A stretch of DNA of 8,234 nucleotides from an uncultured Clostridium sp. Its GTDB lineage: Bacteria; Bacillota; Clostridia; Clostridiales; Clostridiaceae. Of this stretch, positions 1 through 6,087 are shown piece by piece. The stretch's first letter is position 1. Each line of letters starts with the position of its first letter. The position numbers were made by a program, and so were the translations under genes. The notes under the pieces are model-generated. The model made no database searches, was not told where the DNA came from, and saw only the letters and a list, made by a program, of their open reading frames with translations. The stretch covers positions 1 through 8,234 of the forward strand of contig CAKVFO010000148.1 in assembly GCA_934746785.1 (NCBI GenBank), given 5' to 3'.

Positions 1-172
1 ATTCAAGCCTTTTAAGATCTCTAAGGCCTTCCATATAATAATGAAGTATACATCTTGAATAAACATAATTATCCTTTGATATTAAAGTAATTTCAGCATC
101 TTCATCTCTTTCTCTAAGCTGTCTTGCTGCATTTATGCCTGCTGCTGATGCTCCTATAACTACATATTTCAT
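1..172 (-). CDS. narC: NAD(P)/FAD-dependent oxidoreductase, N-terminal part (NarC-like), cut by window edge
   Basis: Only the first 57 codons lie in the window; the gene continues past the left edge. The protein begins MKYVVIGASAAGINAARQ, a Rossmann beta-alpha-beta dinucleotide-binding fold with the GASAAG variant of the glycine motif at residues 7-12. This is followed by an acidic strand end (EITLIS) and YSRCILHYY, typical of clostridial pyridine nucleotide-disulfide oxidoreductases. The ATG at 172 is chosen because a GAGGAGG ribosome binding site lies 11 nt upstream and the preceding gene stops 6 nt before the start. As the last visible gene of a molybdoenzyme-ferredoxin operon, its expected job is to move electrons between NAD(P)H and the ferredoxin-like NarB. 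The same gene triplet order is known for the nitrate reductase locus narABC of Clostridium perfringens, hence the symbol. The family assignment is firm. Specificity for the nitrate pathway is inferred from context, because related flavoproteins also accompany CO dehydrogenase and other Fe-S enzymes. Confidence 0.85.
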   Translation of the reverse strand, partial: MKYVVIGASAAGINAARQLRERDEDAEITLISKDNYVYSRCILHYYMEGLRDLKRLE

Positions 173-178
173 AAAGTA

Positions 179-595
179 CTATACCTCCTCTAAAGTCAAA
201 GCATTCATTGGACATCTTGCTACACATTGTGGCTGGCTTCCATCCTTTGCATAGAACTCAGTACACATATCACATTTCATTATTTCCTTATACTCTATTC
301 TGTCACTCTTTAATACTCCATAAGGACATGCCATAATACACATATAACAGCTTGAGCATCTGCTTTTATCATATAAAACAAAACCTGAGTTTTTATCTTT
401 TCTCATTGCACCAGTCTGACAAGTATAAACACATTCAGGCCTGTCACAATTACGGCAGAATATTTGAGTTTCTGTAAAGTTTTTATCTAAGGTTACCCTA
501 TTTCTTGAATCACAACATTCATGACTTACTATACAGGCAGTAACACAAGTTAAACATCCTATGCATTTACTTCTATCAATTCTTATTCTTCTCAT
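179..595 (-). CDS. narB: 4Fe-4S dicluster-type ferredoxin, electron-transfer subunit (NarB-like)
   Basis: This 138-residue cytoplasmic iron-sulfur protein carries four cysteine sets, the layout of HycB/DmsB/CooF-type electron carriers. They are C11-C14-C17-C21, C47-C50-C55-C59, C80-C83-C86-C90 (CSSCYMCIMACP) and C108-C111-C124-C128 (CVARCPMNA). In this family the sets cross-pair to hold up to four [4Fe-4S] clusters, making an electron wire. There is no signal peptide or membrane segment. Its ATG overlaps the narA stop by 4 nt (ATGA), so the two are probably translationally coupled. Its own last codons carry the Shine-Dalgarno for narC. It most likely shuttles electrons from the NarC flavoprotein to the NarA catalytic subunit. 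The sequence alone could equally suit a formate dehydrogenase or CO dehydrogenase partner; the neighbouring nitrate reductase-type catalytic gene favours the narB reading. Confidence 0.9.
   Translation of the reverse strand: MRRIRIDRSKCIGCLTCVTACIVSHECCDSRNRVTLDKNFTETQIFCRNCDRPECVYTCQTGAMRKDKNSGFVLYDKSRCSSCYMCIMACPYGVLKSDRIEYKEIMKCDMCTEFYAKDGSQPQCVARCPMNALTLEEV
184..190 (-). promoter_or_regulatory. Ribosome binding site of narC inside narB
   Basis: GAGGAGG reads on the minus strand 11 nt before the ATG at 172. It lies within the Glu-Glu-Val codons that end narB, so translation of the two genes is physically linked. It fixes the narC start. Confidence 0.8.
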
Positions 596-2679
596 AACTT
601 AACTTCCTTAACCTTTCTTATATTAACTGGTGTAGTTTTAAATGATGGTTCTTTAGAATACTTATCATATACTGAAGGAGTTAATGTATTACATTCAATG
701 TAATGCATAGGTGCAAAGATTTCATCATACTTCACATTATCTGTTGACCTGACAATAAAATCAGCTGAATTACCATTTATAGAATCAATTGTTACTACTT
801 CATTTTCTTCAATATATAAGTCCTTTAAAAGCTGTGTATTAAAAAATGCATAAGCTTTATCAGAAGTAACATCAGTTACCCATTTAACTTCTCTTGACCT
901 AGTTAAAGTATGCCACTGTCCAACAGTTCCTCTTCCTGTATTAAGGGTGTAAGGAAACTCTGGAGTATTAGGAATAGGATTTTCCATAACTTCTTCAAAA
1001 ATAAAATGTGCCTTATTATTTTTAGTGTAGTACTTACCATTTTCAAACAAACGTCTTTGATCATCTGTAAGTTTATCACCTTCCTTAAAAGGCCATTGAA
1101 TTCCCTTAGAATTTTCAAGCTTATCATAATCTATACCAGTTATTTCACAAGGCATATATCTTGAACATTCCTTCATTAAGTTAAAGGCATCCCTTGGAGT
1201 TTTCCATCTTTCAAGCAAATCTCCCATGCCAAGTGCTTTACCTAAACCAAGAAGTACTTCATAATCAGTTTTCTCATTTTCCTTCCTCTTAAGAGCTGGT
1301 CTCATTGCTGATACTCTTCTTTCAGTATTTATATAAGTTCCTTCCTTTTTAATACCTGGAACCACTGGCAAGAAAACATCAGCATGCTGTGATGTATCTG
1401 TGTCATCATAAATATCTTGTACAACTAAGAATTCTAATTTATCCATAGCTTCTTTAAAGGTTCTGTTATTAGTCCATGAATGTCTTGGATTTGTACATAT
1501 TACATAAAGACCTTTTATTTCCCCGGCAATTATTCTTTCAACTATTTCGTTATAAGTTATTGTTGGTTTATGAGCTATCATGTTTTCATCTACACCTATA
1601 ACTTTAGCAACTCTTTTTCTTCTATCTTCGTCAGCATAATCTCCGCCGCCAAAAAGTCCTGTTGTATTACTAAAAACTCTTGAACCCATGGCATTACTTT
1701 GACCTGTTATTGAGTTTGCTCCTGTTCCTGGTCTTCCGATATTACCAGTCATTAAAGCTATATTTATTATGGCTTCTGCAATTCTTACCCCTTCATAGTT
1801 TTGGTTTACTCCCATTGTCCACCATAGCGAGACCCTCTCTCCTTCATGAATAAGTTCTGCTAATTTAATAATATCTTCTTCTGAAATTCCTGTAGCTTCT
1901 GCTGCTCTTTCTACTGTATACTTCTTAACAAATTCCTTAAACTCTTCAAAGCCTTCAGTATGCTCTTCAATATACTCTTTATCAATATAGTCTTTTTCAA
2001 TTAACAGATTAGCTACTGAATAAAGAAGAGGAAGATCACTTTTTGCTTTAATTCCATAATAGTAATCAGCATTAATAGCTGTTTCTGATCTTCTTGGATC
2101 TATAACAATAAGCTTTTTATTTTCATTAGCTCTTATTCTTCCCCAAAGTATTGGATGAGCTACTACTGGATTAGATCCTATTAAAATTATGGTGTCAGAC
2201 AGTTCTGCATCCTTTAGAGTATAAGGGGGTGCATCAAAACCAAAGCTGTGTTTATGAGCTACAACTGCTGTAGACATACAAAGTCTTGTATTACCATCAA
2301 GGTTAGTTTGAAGATAATTTCTCATTATATGACCTAAAAGAGCAAATTCTTCAGTTGTTAACTGCCCAGTGCTTATACCTGCTATACTTTCTCTGCCATA
2401 CTTCTCTTGTAATTCTAAGAACTTGTCTGCAACATACTTATAAGTATCTTCCCACTGCATTTCTTTAAAGCTGCCATCTTTTTGTTTTACCCTTGGCAGA
2501 GGAGAACATTTATAAAGGGTTGCCTGCTTATCTAAATTAAGACCTTTAATGCAGGAAAAGCCATCATTAACTGGATAACCTTTTGTAGGTATTACCTTTA
2601 CAATTTTTTCATCCTCAACATGAAAATCTAAGTTGCATGCCAGTGCACACATATTACATGTTGATTGAACCTTCTTCAT
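592..2679 (-). CDS. narA: Molybdopterin oxidoreductase, nitrate reductase catalytic subunit (NarA/NasA type)
   Basis: This is a 695-residue Mo/W-bisMGD enzyme of the DMSO reductase family, complete at both ends. The N-terminal [4Fe-4S] site is C8-x2-C11-x3-C15-x27-C43. The active-site segment reads NTRLCMSTAV, with Cys134 as the expected metal ligand in place of the selenocysteine or HC(U)G motif of many formate dehydrogenases. This segment, followed by FGFDAPPYT and GSNPVVAHP, resembles assimilatory and clostridial nitrate reductases. Cofactor-binding signatures include VIDPRRSETA near residue 193 and a C-terminal dinucleotide-binding domain containing TGRGTVGQWHTLTRS. No Tat signal is present, so the enzyme is cytoplasmic. 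The length is close to that of soluble NasA/NarB enzymes and shorter than periplasmic NapA. The ATG at 2679 has a modest AGGGA ribosome binding site 8 nt upstream. It is the first gene of the narA-narB-narC operon and depends on molybdate supply, which makes the broken modA next door notable. Formate dehydrogenase or another oxyanion reductase is the main alternative. Confidence 0.85.
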   Translation of the reverse strand: MKKVQSTCNMCALACNLDFHVEDEKIVKVIPTKGYPVNDGFSCIKGLNLDKQATLYKCSPLPRVKQKDGSFKEMQWEDTYKYVADKFLELQEKYGRESIAGISTGQLTTEEFALLGHIMRNYLQTNLDGNTRLCMSTAVVAHKHSFGFDAPPYTLKDAELSDTIILIGSNPVVAHPILWGRIRANENKKLIVIDPRRSETAINADYYYGIKAKSDLPLLYSVANLLIEKDYIDKEYIEEHTEGFEEFKEFVKKYTVERAAEATGISEEDIIKLAELIHEGERVSLWWTMGVNQNYEGVRIAEAIINIALMTGNIGRPGTGANSITGQSNAMGSRVFSNTTGLFGGGDYADEDRRKRVAKVIGVDENMIAHKPTITYNEIVERIIAGEIKGLYVICTNPRHSWTNNRTFKEAMDKLEFLVVQDIYDDTDTSQHADVFLPVVPGIKKEGTYINTERRVSAMRPALKRKENEKTDYEVLLGLGKALGMGDLLERWKTPRDAFNLMKECSRYMPCEITGIDYDKLENSKGIQWPFKEGDKLTDDQRRLFENGKYYTKNNKAHFIFEEVMENPIPNTPEFPYTLNTGRGTVGQWHTLTRSREVKWVTDVTSDKAYAFFNTQLLKDLYIEENEVVTIDSINGNSADFIVRSTDNVKYDEIFAPMHYIECNTLTPSVYDKYSKEPSFKTTPVNIRKVKEVKL

Positions 2680-2771
2680 AATAATCCCTGCTTTCTTATT
2701 AAGACTTTCTACAAATCTGTTTAAAGACTGTAAAATTAAACACTATTATGATTTCCAAAAGGATTTATATT

Positions 2772-2814
2772 ATTCTTAATAATTTAGACATAAATACAAT
2801 ATATTATTAATAAT
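2772..2814. repeat. Pair of 12-bp palindrome-like sites in the narA/modA divergent region
   Basis: ATTATTAATAAT at 2803-2814 is a perfect 12-bp palindrome. A copy with one mismatch, ATTCTTAATAAT, begins at 2772, exactly 31 bp earlier, close to three helical turns. Both sit between the divergent starts of narA and the modA remnant. Paired palindromes on one helix face are typical of dimeric regulator operators. No regulator is recognised, and the high AT content makes chance repeats possible. Confidence 0.3.
2773..2800 (+). promoter_or_regulatory. Possible promoter for the modA remnant
   Basis: TTCTTA (2773-2778) and TACAAT (2795-2800) are separated by 16 bp, which would place transcription start near 2807, ahead of the GGAGG at 2817-2821. 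The -10 is good and the -35 is weak. In DNA this AT-rich the match is only suggestive. No convincing promoter for narA could be picked on the opposite strand. Confidence 0.3.
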
Positions 2815-2827
2815 TTGGAGGTATTAT

Positions 2828-3222
2828 ATGAATAAAATAACAATGTTTTTATTTCTTATGGTGAATCTCAAATGAAAGCTCTTGATGAAAAGGAATTAAT
2901 TGATAAAGACAGCTTATCTACTTTACTGAAGAATCAATTAGTCTTAATAACTAATACTGATACTGTAAAAAACATGGATGATTTAAGCAAAGTAAATCAT
3001 ATAGCTATGGGGGAACCTTCAAGCGTTCCTGCTGGAAAATATGCTGATGAATCTTTAACTAAGCTAAATTTAAAGGAAGGTTTAAAAACAAAATTAGTTT
3101 ATGGAAAGGATGTTAAAGAAGTTTTATCCTGGGTAGTTTTAAGAGAAGCTGCAGCTGTAATAAAAGACAGTAAAAATATCAAGGCTGCTAAGGAAAGTTA
3201 TAAAAAAACTGCCTCTAACTAA
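2828..3222 (+). pseudogene. modA: Molybdate ABC transporter substrate-binding protein ModA, internally deleted remnant
   Basis: A strong GGAGG at 2817-2821 precedes ATG 2828, but that frame (MNKITMFLFLMVNLK) stops after 15 codons. The recognisable ModA sequence is in another frame, open from 2836: VFISYGESQMKALDEKELID, then NQLVLIT, then IAMGEPSSVPAGKYADE. These match the second half of the first ModA domain and its oxyanion-binding GxPxxVPAGxY signature. The sequence continues through GKDVKEVLSWV, then jumps straight to AAAVIKDSKNIKAAKE, which in intact ModA lies after the GEADAGIVY segment and about 30 residues further on. About 70-80 residues (lipoprotein signal plus first lobe) are missing near the start, about 30 in the middle, and the final helix is lost. 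Intact ModA is about 250 residues; at most about 129 codons remain. The protein could not bind molybdate or be exported. The ATG at 2872 could in principle give a 116-residue product, but it has no ribosome binding site. The stop falls in the terminator loop. Confidence 0.85.
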
Positions 3223-3238
3223 GTAGAGACAGTTTTTT
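3203..3238. terminator. Bidirectional rho-independent terminator between convergent units
   Basis: The left arm is AAAAAACTG then CTCTA. The loop is ACTAAG. The right arm is TAGAG then CAGTTTTTT, with a single C/A mismatch. It ends in T6 on the plus strand, and reading the other way it ends in T7. It therefore can stop both the modA remnant and the operon arriving from the right, whose last stop is at 3255. Confidence 0.85.
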
Positions 3239-3254
3239 ACTACTAAAAATATCA

Positions 3255-4277
3255 CTAAATTTTACTTAATACTTCTTTTGATTTTGTAATTTCGTCTTGT
3301 ATATCATTCTTATTAATTGTATTTAATTCATCTTCATCAGCTGACTTTTCAACTATACGAACTTTACACATATTATATAACAATCCTACTAATAAAACTG
3401 TATTTTCTAATGCTAATTGCTCTTCCTTTGAAAACTCATTCCAATCTGTTTTGCCTATATTATTTACTGTATAAGAAATATAATTAAAGTTTTCAGAATA
3501 CTTTTCTTTAACCTCTGTAAGAGCATTAATATAATTTTTAGCCACACTACTTAGCTCATCTAAATAAGAACAAATTTTATTAATTGTATCTTCTGCCTTT
3601 TTCATTTCTGAACGTGCTTGATCCACCTTATCTGATAGCTTTGAGCCTGTACAATTAAAAATCACTCCTCCTACAAGTAAACCTACTCCAAGTGTAGCAG
3701 CTCCAAGTATTGTAGTTCCTAAAGCAATTCCTCCTCCACCAGCAGCAATTGCTCCTCCACCTAAAGCAGCTAAAGTGGCATTAGTTGCAGCTGCACCACT
3801 TAAAGATGCAATAGCTGTACCTGTCGAAGCTGTACCCAGAGCCATTACAGCAGATGTTGCTGCTCCTGCCGCTGCAAATCCTCCTGCTGTTCCTGCGGCA
3901 GCTCCACCAAGCCCTCCTAAAAGGACTCCTGCACCTACAGACACATTTTTTAATTCCTCTTCATCATATTTAGGAATAGTTACTCCATCTATATCAATCT
4001 CTTTAAATTCTGGTCTATTTTGTATTTTTTCTATTACATCTGAAAAGTCTTTAAAACCATTAAGAATATTAAGTTCTAATTCACCTAATGAATCCATCAC
4101 TTTATTAGTACTTTTATTCTTACTTTCAAATTTTTTATTATTTCTTTCATGTCTATTCTGAATACTCTCCATATCATCTTTTGCATTCTTCATCTTTTTA
4201 GCTCCACTTACACCGTTTCCTATACCCACAGCACCTGCAATTGCTGCTCCTGCTCCTAAAATAAATGGTAATGGCAT
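3255..4277 (-). CDS. Uncharacterised protein with long Gly/Ala-rich hydrophobic core between helical domains
   Basis: This is a 340-residue protein of unassigned function. It opens with MPLPFILGAGAAIAGAVGIG, a hydrophobic small-residue helix (about 1-25). A charged, probably coiled-coil segment follows (27-95). Then comes a remarkable Gly/Ala/Thr/Leu stretch at about 113-207 (such as GVLLGGLGGAAAGTAGGFAA and LGGGAIAAGGGG). A second helical domain follows (212-300), with a hydrophobic segment at 291-303 and an acidic tail. The core is rich in GxxxG and small-residue spacing, like glycine-zipper membrane proteins that can oligomerise, so membrane insertion or pore formation is a reasonable inference. 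I recall similar proteins labelled as hypothetical or 'chemotaxis protein' in databases, but no chemotaxis domain is visible. It is the last gene of a three-gene operon. Its start follows the upstream stop by 3 nt, and its GAGAGGA ribosome binding site lies within that gene. The frame is intact. The core is locally GC-richer than its surroundings, as expected from Gly/Ala codons. Confidence 0.85.
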   Translation of the reverse strand: MPLPFILGAGAAIAGAVGIGNGVSGAKKMKNAKDDMESIQNRHERNNKKFESKNKSTNKVMDSLGELELNILNGFKDFSDVIEKIQNRPEFKEIDIDGVTIPKYDEEELKNVSVGAGVLLGGLGGAAAGTAGGFAAAGAATSAVMALGTASTGTAIASLSGAAATNATLAALGGGAIAAGGGGIALGTTILGAATLGVGLLVGGVIFNCTGSKLSDKVDQARSEMKKAEDTINKICSYLDELSSVAKNYINALTEVKEKYSENFNYISYTVNNIGKTDWNEFSKEEQLALENTVLLVGLLYNMCKVRIVEKSADEDELNTINKNDIQDEITKSKEVLSKI

Positions 4278-4280
4278 ATA

Positions 4281-4538
4281 TTAATCCTCTCCCTCTAACT
4301 TTTTTAATTTATCACATTCTACTTTATTTAATCTATAATATTCATCCCTTATTAACACCTTATTAAAATACAAATCATAACATTCATCTACTCTGCAAAG
4401 CAAAGGTCGTGTATCATAAATAGAGCATAAATTTCCATCTAAAAACTTACACACTCCATCTCCTCGATCTAACTCTGCATACAAAGAAGACTTATCTAAA
4501 TTCCTACAACAGCATCCACATGCATCACAGCTAAACAT
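4281..4538 (-). CDS. Small CxxCxxCC cysteine-cluster protein (YkgJ family)
   Basis: This 85-residue protein starts MFSCDACGCCCRNLDKSS. C4-x2-C7-x2-C10-C11 is the CxxCxxCC signature, followed by C30, C38 in CKFLDGNLCSIY, and the family-typical RPLLCR (residues 44-49). The family is annotated as putative Zn- or Fe-chelating or Fe-S binding, with no fixed enzymatic role. The N-terminal Cys set, C30/C38 and C48 would be the metal ligands. Its ATG overlaps the stop of the upstream 437-codon gene by one base (TAATG), and the next gene begins 3 nt after its stop. The three products are therefore probably made in linked amounts. It may act as a maturation or metal-delivery factor for the putative metal site of the 437-residue protein, or as a redox sensor. 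Both roles are inference. Confidence 0.85.
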   Translation of the reverse strand: MFSCDACGCCCRNLDKSSLYAELDRGDGVCKFLDGNLCSIYDTRPLLCRVDECYDLYFNKVLIRDEYYRLNKVECDKLKKLEGED

Positions 4539-5851
4539 TATTTAAATTCCAGCCTTGCATTTTTATTTGACATATGTTCATTAAAATCTCCCTGCCATGG
4601 CTTTTCTATTTCAAGTTCATCATAAATATCTATAAGTACCTTATTTAAATCTTCATTACTATCTACATTTTCTAATCTAGCAACAAGATTATTATATTTT
4701 TCTGTTTCCTTTTTAAACAGCTCAATATCAATTTTTTCAAGCTCATGTAAATAAAATAAAAGTGCTTCATTAATTCTCTTGTAAGCATGAATATTAGCTT
4801 GTAATGCATCTTTTATTCCTACTCTTATACATACCTCTTTTAAAACTAAAGTTAAAAATCTAAACCAGGCAATTAAATTAAGCCTTAAGAAAAATGACAA
4901 AGCATTCCCCTTTGAACGTATTCCTGCATCTATTATATCCATAACACATAGAGTTCCATTTCCTATTAGTAACATTACTCTTAAATCACTATGTCTGCTT
5001 GTAGGAATACATTCTTTTATTAAAAATCCCTTTTGAAAATATCTTCTTAATGACCATACTAATCTTATAGATAAATCTGTAATAACTACTGGAATTGCAG
5101 CAGCTAATCCAAATCTAAAATCATAGCCTTCTTGAAAAGCTCTTGTTGCAATTGTTGCCAAGTCTTGTTTATCTTGGCCTACATTAAATTTACCAAATTT
5201 ACAGAATCCAAATAACTCATAAAAAGGTATTACAATTCCTGAACCCCTGCTGCTATTACCAGCAGAACCTGAACTTCCTGCAATATCAGATATAATATGA
5301 CCAAACCAGTTTGCTACTCCACAAAATATTTTTGAAACAAAAGTATTTCCCTGTAGCTCAAAATCATCTGATTTTATTGTTATTACTTTACCATTAGCGA
5401 TAAAAGACGATGTTGAAGTAAACTGATTTAAAATTGAAAAAAATAGCCCTACTATATCTGGTGAATGTGCTAAAGACATCATATGATGATTCTTTGTAGA
5501 CATATTAAATAAATTATCAACATCCCCACTATGCCTTTGATCATAATTAACTTTAAACTTTTTCTCTAAGTGGCCTATAGCACTTGCAATACTATCTTCC
5601 TTACCTTCTCTTGGATTCCATCCTGTAACTTTAGCAAAAGCTTTTACTGCATTATCTACCTGATTATCAGTCCACTTAAGAAGCTTACTGTCACCTGGAG
5701 CTCCAACAAGAAAAATATCAATTATGCCTCCTATAGCACCACAGGCAACAGCTGTTAAATAATCATATTTATCACATTTGTCTTCTTTAATTAATAAATT
5801 CTTATGCTCTTCACTTTTATTTATTAGTGAATCTTTGTATTCTAACACCAT
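4538..5851 (-). CDS. Uncharacterised membrane-type protein with conserved-looking His/Asp motifs; possible distant metal-dependent hydrolase
   Basis: This 437-residue protein of unassigned function is the first gene of the coupled trio. After a polar N-terminus it has a Gly-rich hydrophobic helix, AVACGAIGGIIDIFLVGAPG (about 34-53). A soluble part contains RHSGDVDNLF (106-115) and KNHHMMSLAHSPDIVGLFF (120-138), then ANWFGHIISDIAGSSGSAG (180-198) leading to GIVIPF. Further hydrophobic helices lie at about 248-270, 290-309 and 317-340. The C-terminus is helical and charged (about 355-415). The order of an early hydrophobic 'IIDI', a central His-rich 'HHMMSLAHS', then 'GHIISD' and 'IPF' resembles the YdjM/DUF457 family of membrane-bound metal-dependent hydrolases. 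That similarity is my own reading and is weak. The ATG at 5851 has AGGAG only 4 nt upstream; the GTG at codon 2 is better spaced. The frame is intact and long, in contrast to the broken genes upstream. Confidence 0.85.
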   Translation of the reverse strand: MVLEYKDSLINKSEEHKNLLIKEDKCDKYDYLTAVACGAIGGIIDIFLVGAPGDSKLLKWTDNQVDNAVKAFAKVTGWNPREGKEDSIASAIGHLEKKFKVNYDQRHSGDVDNLFNMSTKNHHMMSLAHSPDIVGLFFSILNQFTSTSSFIANGKVITIKSDDFELQGNTFVSKIFCGVANWFGHIISDIAGSSGSAGNSSRGSGIVIPFYELFGFCKFGKFNVGQDKQDLATIATRAFQEGYDFRFGLAAAIPVVITDLSIRLVWSLRRYFQKGFLIKECIPTSRHSDLRVMLLIGNGTLCVMDIIDAGIRSKGNALSFFLRLNLIAWFRFLTLVLKEVCIRVGIKDALQANIHAYKRINEALLFYLHELEKIDIELFKKETEKYNNLVARLENVDSNEDLNKVLIDIYDELEIEKPWQGDFNEHMSNKNARLEFK

Positions 5852-5855
5852 ACTT

Positions 5856-5860
5856 CTCCT
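5856..5860 (-). promoter_or_regulatory. Ribosome binding site of the 437-codon gene
   Basis: AGGAG is followed by AAGT and then ATGGTG. Spacing is 4 nt to the ATG and 7 nt to the GTG directly after it, so initiation at GTG (one residue shorter) is possible. Confidence 0.6.
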
Positions 5861-5891
5861 ATTTTATAAAAACTCTCGACTTAAACAACCA

Positions 5892-5918
5892 AGTATATTT
5901 TATCATATTTTCAAACAA
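5892..5918 (-). promoter_or_regulatory. Possible promoter of the three-gene operon
   Basis: On the minus strand TTGTTT (5918-5913) precedes TATACT (5897-5892) with a 15-bp spacer, shorter than ideal. An overlapping TAAAAT lies just upstream. A start near 5885 would give a leader of about 30 nt. No gene upstream reads intact into this region, so the operon needs its own promoter. The exact boxes are uncertain. Confidence 0.3.
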
Positions 5919-5963
5919 ATTATCTATATTTTTAATGAAGTAAAATATTTTGCAAACTTACAT

Positions 5964-6040
5964 GTGAGAAGGCCAGTAATAATCAGCACTCACTTTCAAA
6001 AAAATTTTAAATTTTCTATACGTTAAAAAGGACTGGCTTT
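5964..6040 (-). other. Possible structured RNA leader or interspersed element with two interlocking inverted repeats
   Basis: Reading the minus strand, AAAGCCAGT (6040-6032) can pair with ACTGGCCTT (5977-5969), with 54 bases between the arms. GTGAG (5993-5989) can pair with CTCAC (5968-5964). The order is a, b, a', b', so the two stems either form a pseudoknot or exclude each other. The interval is not explained by a gene. It lies directly upstream of the putative promoter of the three-gene operon, so it could be a degenerate mobile element, a small RNA or a transcription-coupled switch. No known RNA family was recognised, and chance is a real alternative. Confidence 0.3.
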
Positions 6041-6087
6041 ATCTTTATACAAATAAAATCATTCCTCTATTTTCATATTTATATTTA

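Noticed and set aside
910..1164. Plus-strand open frame of 84 codons inside narA
   Set aside because: It lies antisense to a well-supported catalytic gene, has low-complexity Ile/Phe/Ser composition, and has no ribosome binding site; it is a shadow of narA codons.
2680..2827. Molybdenum cofactor riboswitch upstream of narA
   Set aside because: The interval is only about 150 bp, very AT-rich, and shows none of the long GC-containing helices expected of that RNA.
3775..4161. Plus-strand open frame of 128 codons rich in Ala and Pro
   Set aside because: It is the complement of the Gly/Ala-coding core of the 340-residue protein; the composition is explained entirely by that.
3255..4277. Chemotaxis (methyl-accepting) protein label for the 340-residue protein
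   Set aside because: No conserved signalling hairpin or methylation helices are visible; the helical parts flank a Gly/Ala core instead.
5778..6026. Plus-strand open frame of 82 codons
   Set aside because: It begins antisense to the start of the 437-codon gene and crosses its promoter region, with no ribosome binding site or recognisable protein.
5958..6038. Short minus-strand open stretch ending ADYYWPSHM
   Set aside because: It reads somewhat like a protein end but has no start codon or ribosome binding site and only 26 codons, and the same bases carry the inverted repeats; insufficient to call a gene remnant.
5852..6087. Insertion sequence between the helicase remnant and the trio
   Set aside because: No transposase, no matched terminal repeats with target duplication; only short internal inverted repeats and the Rpn tail nearby.
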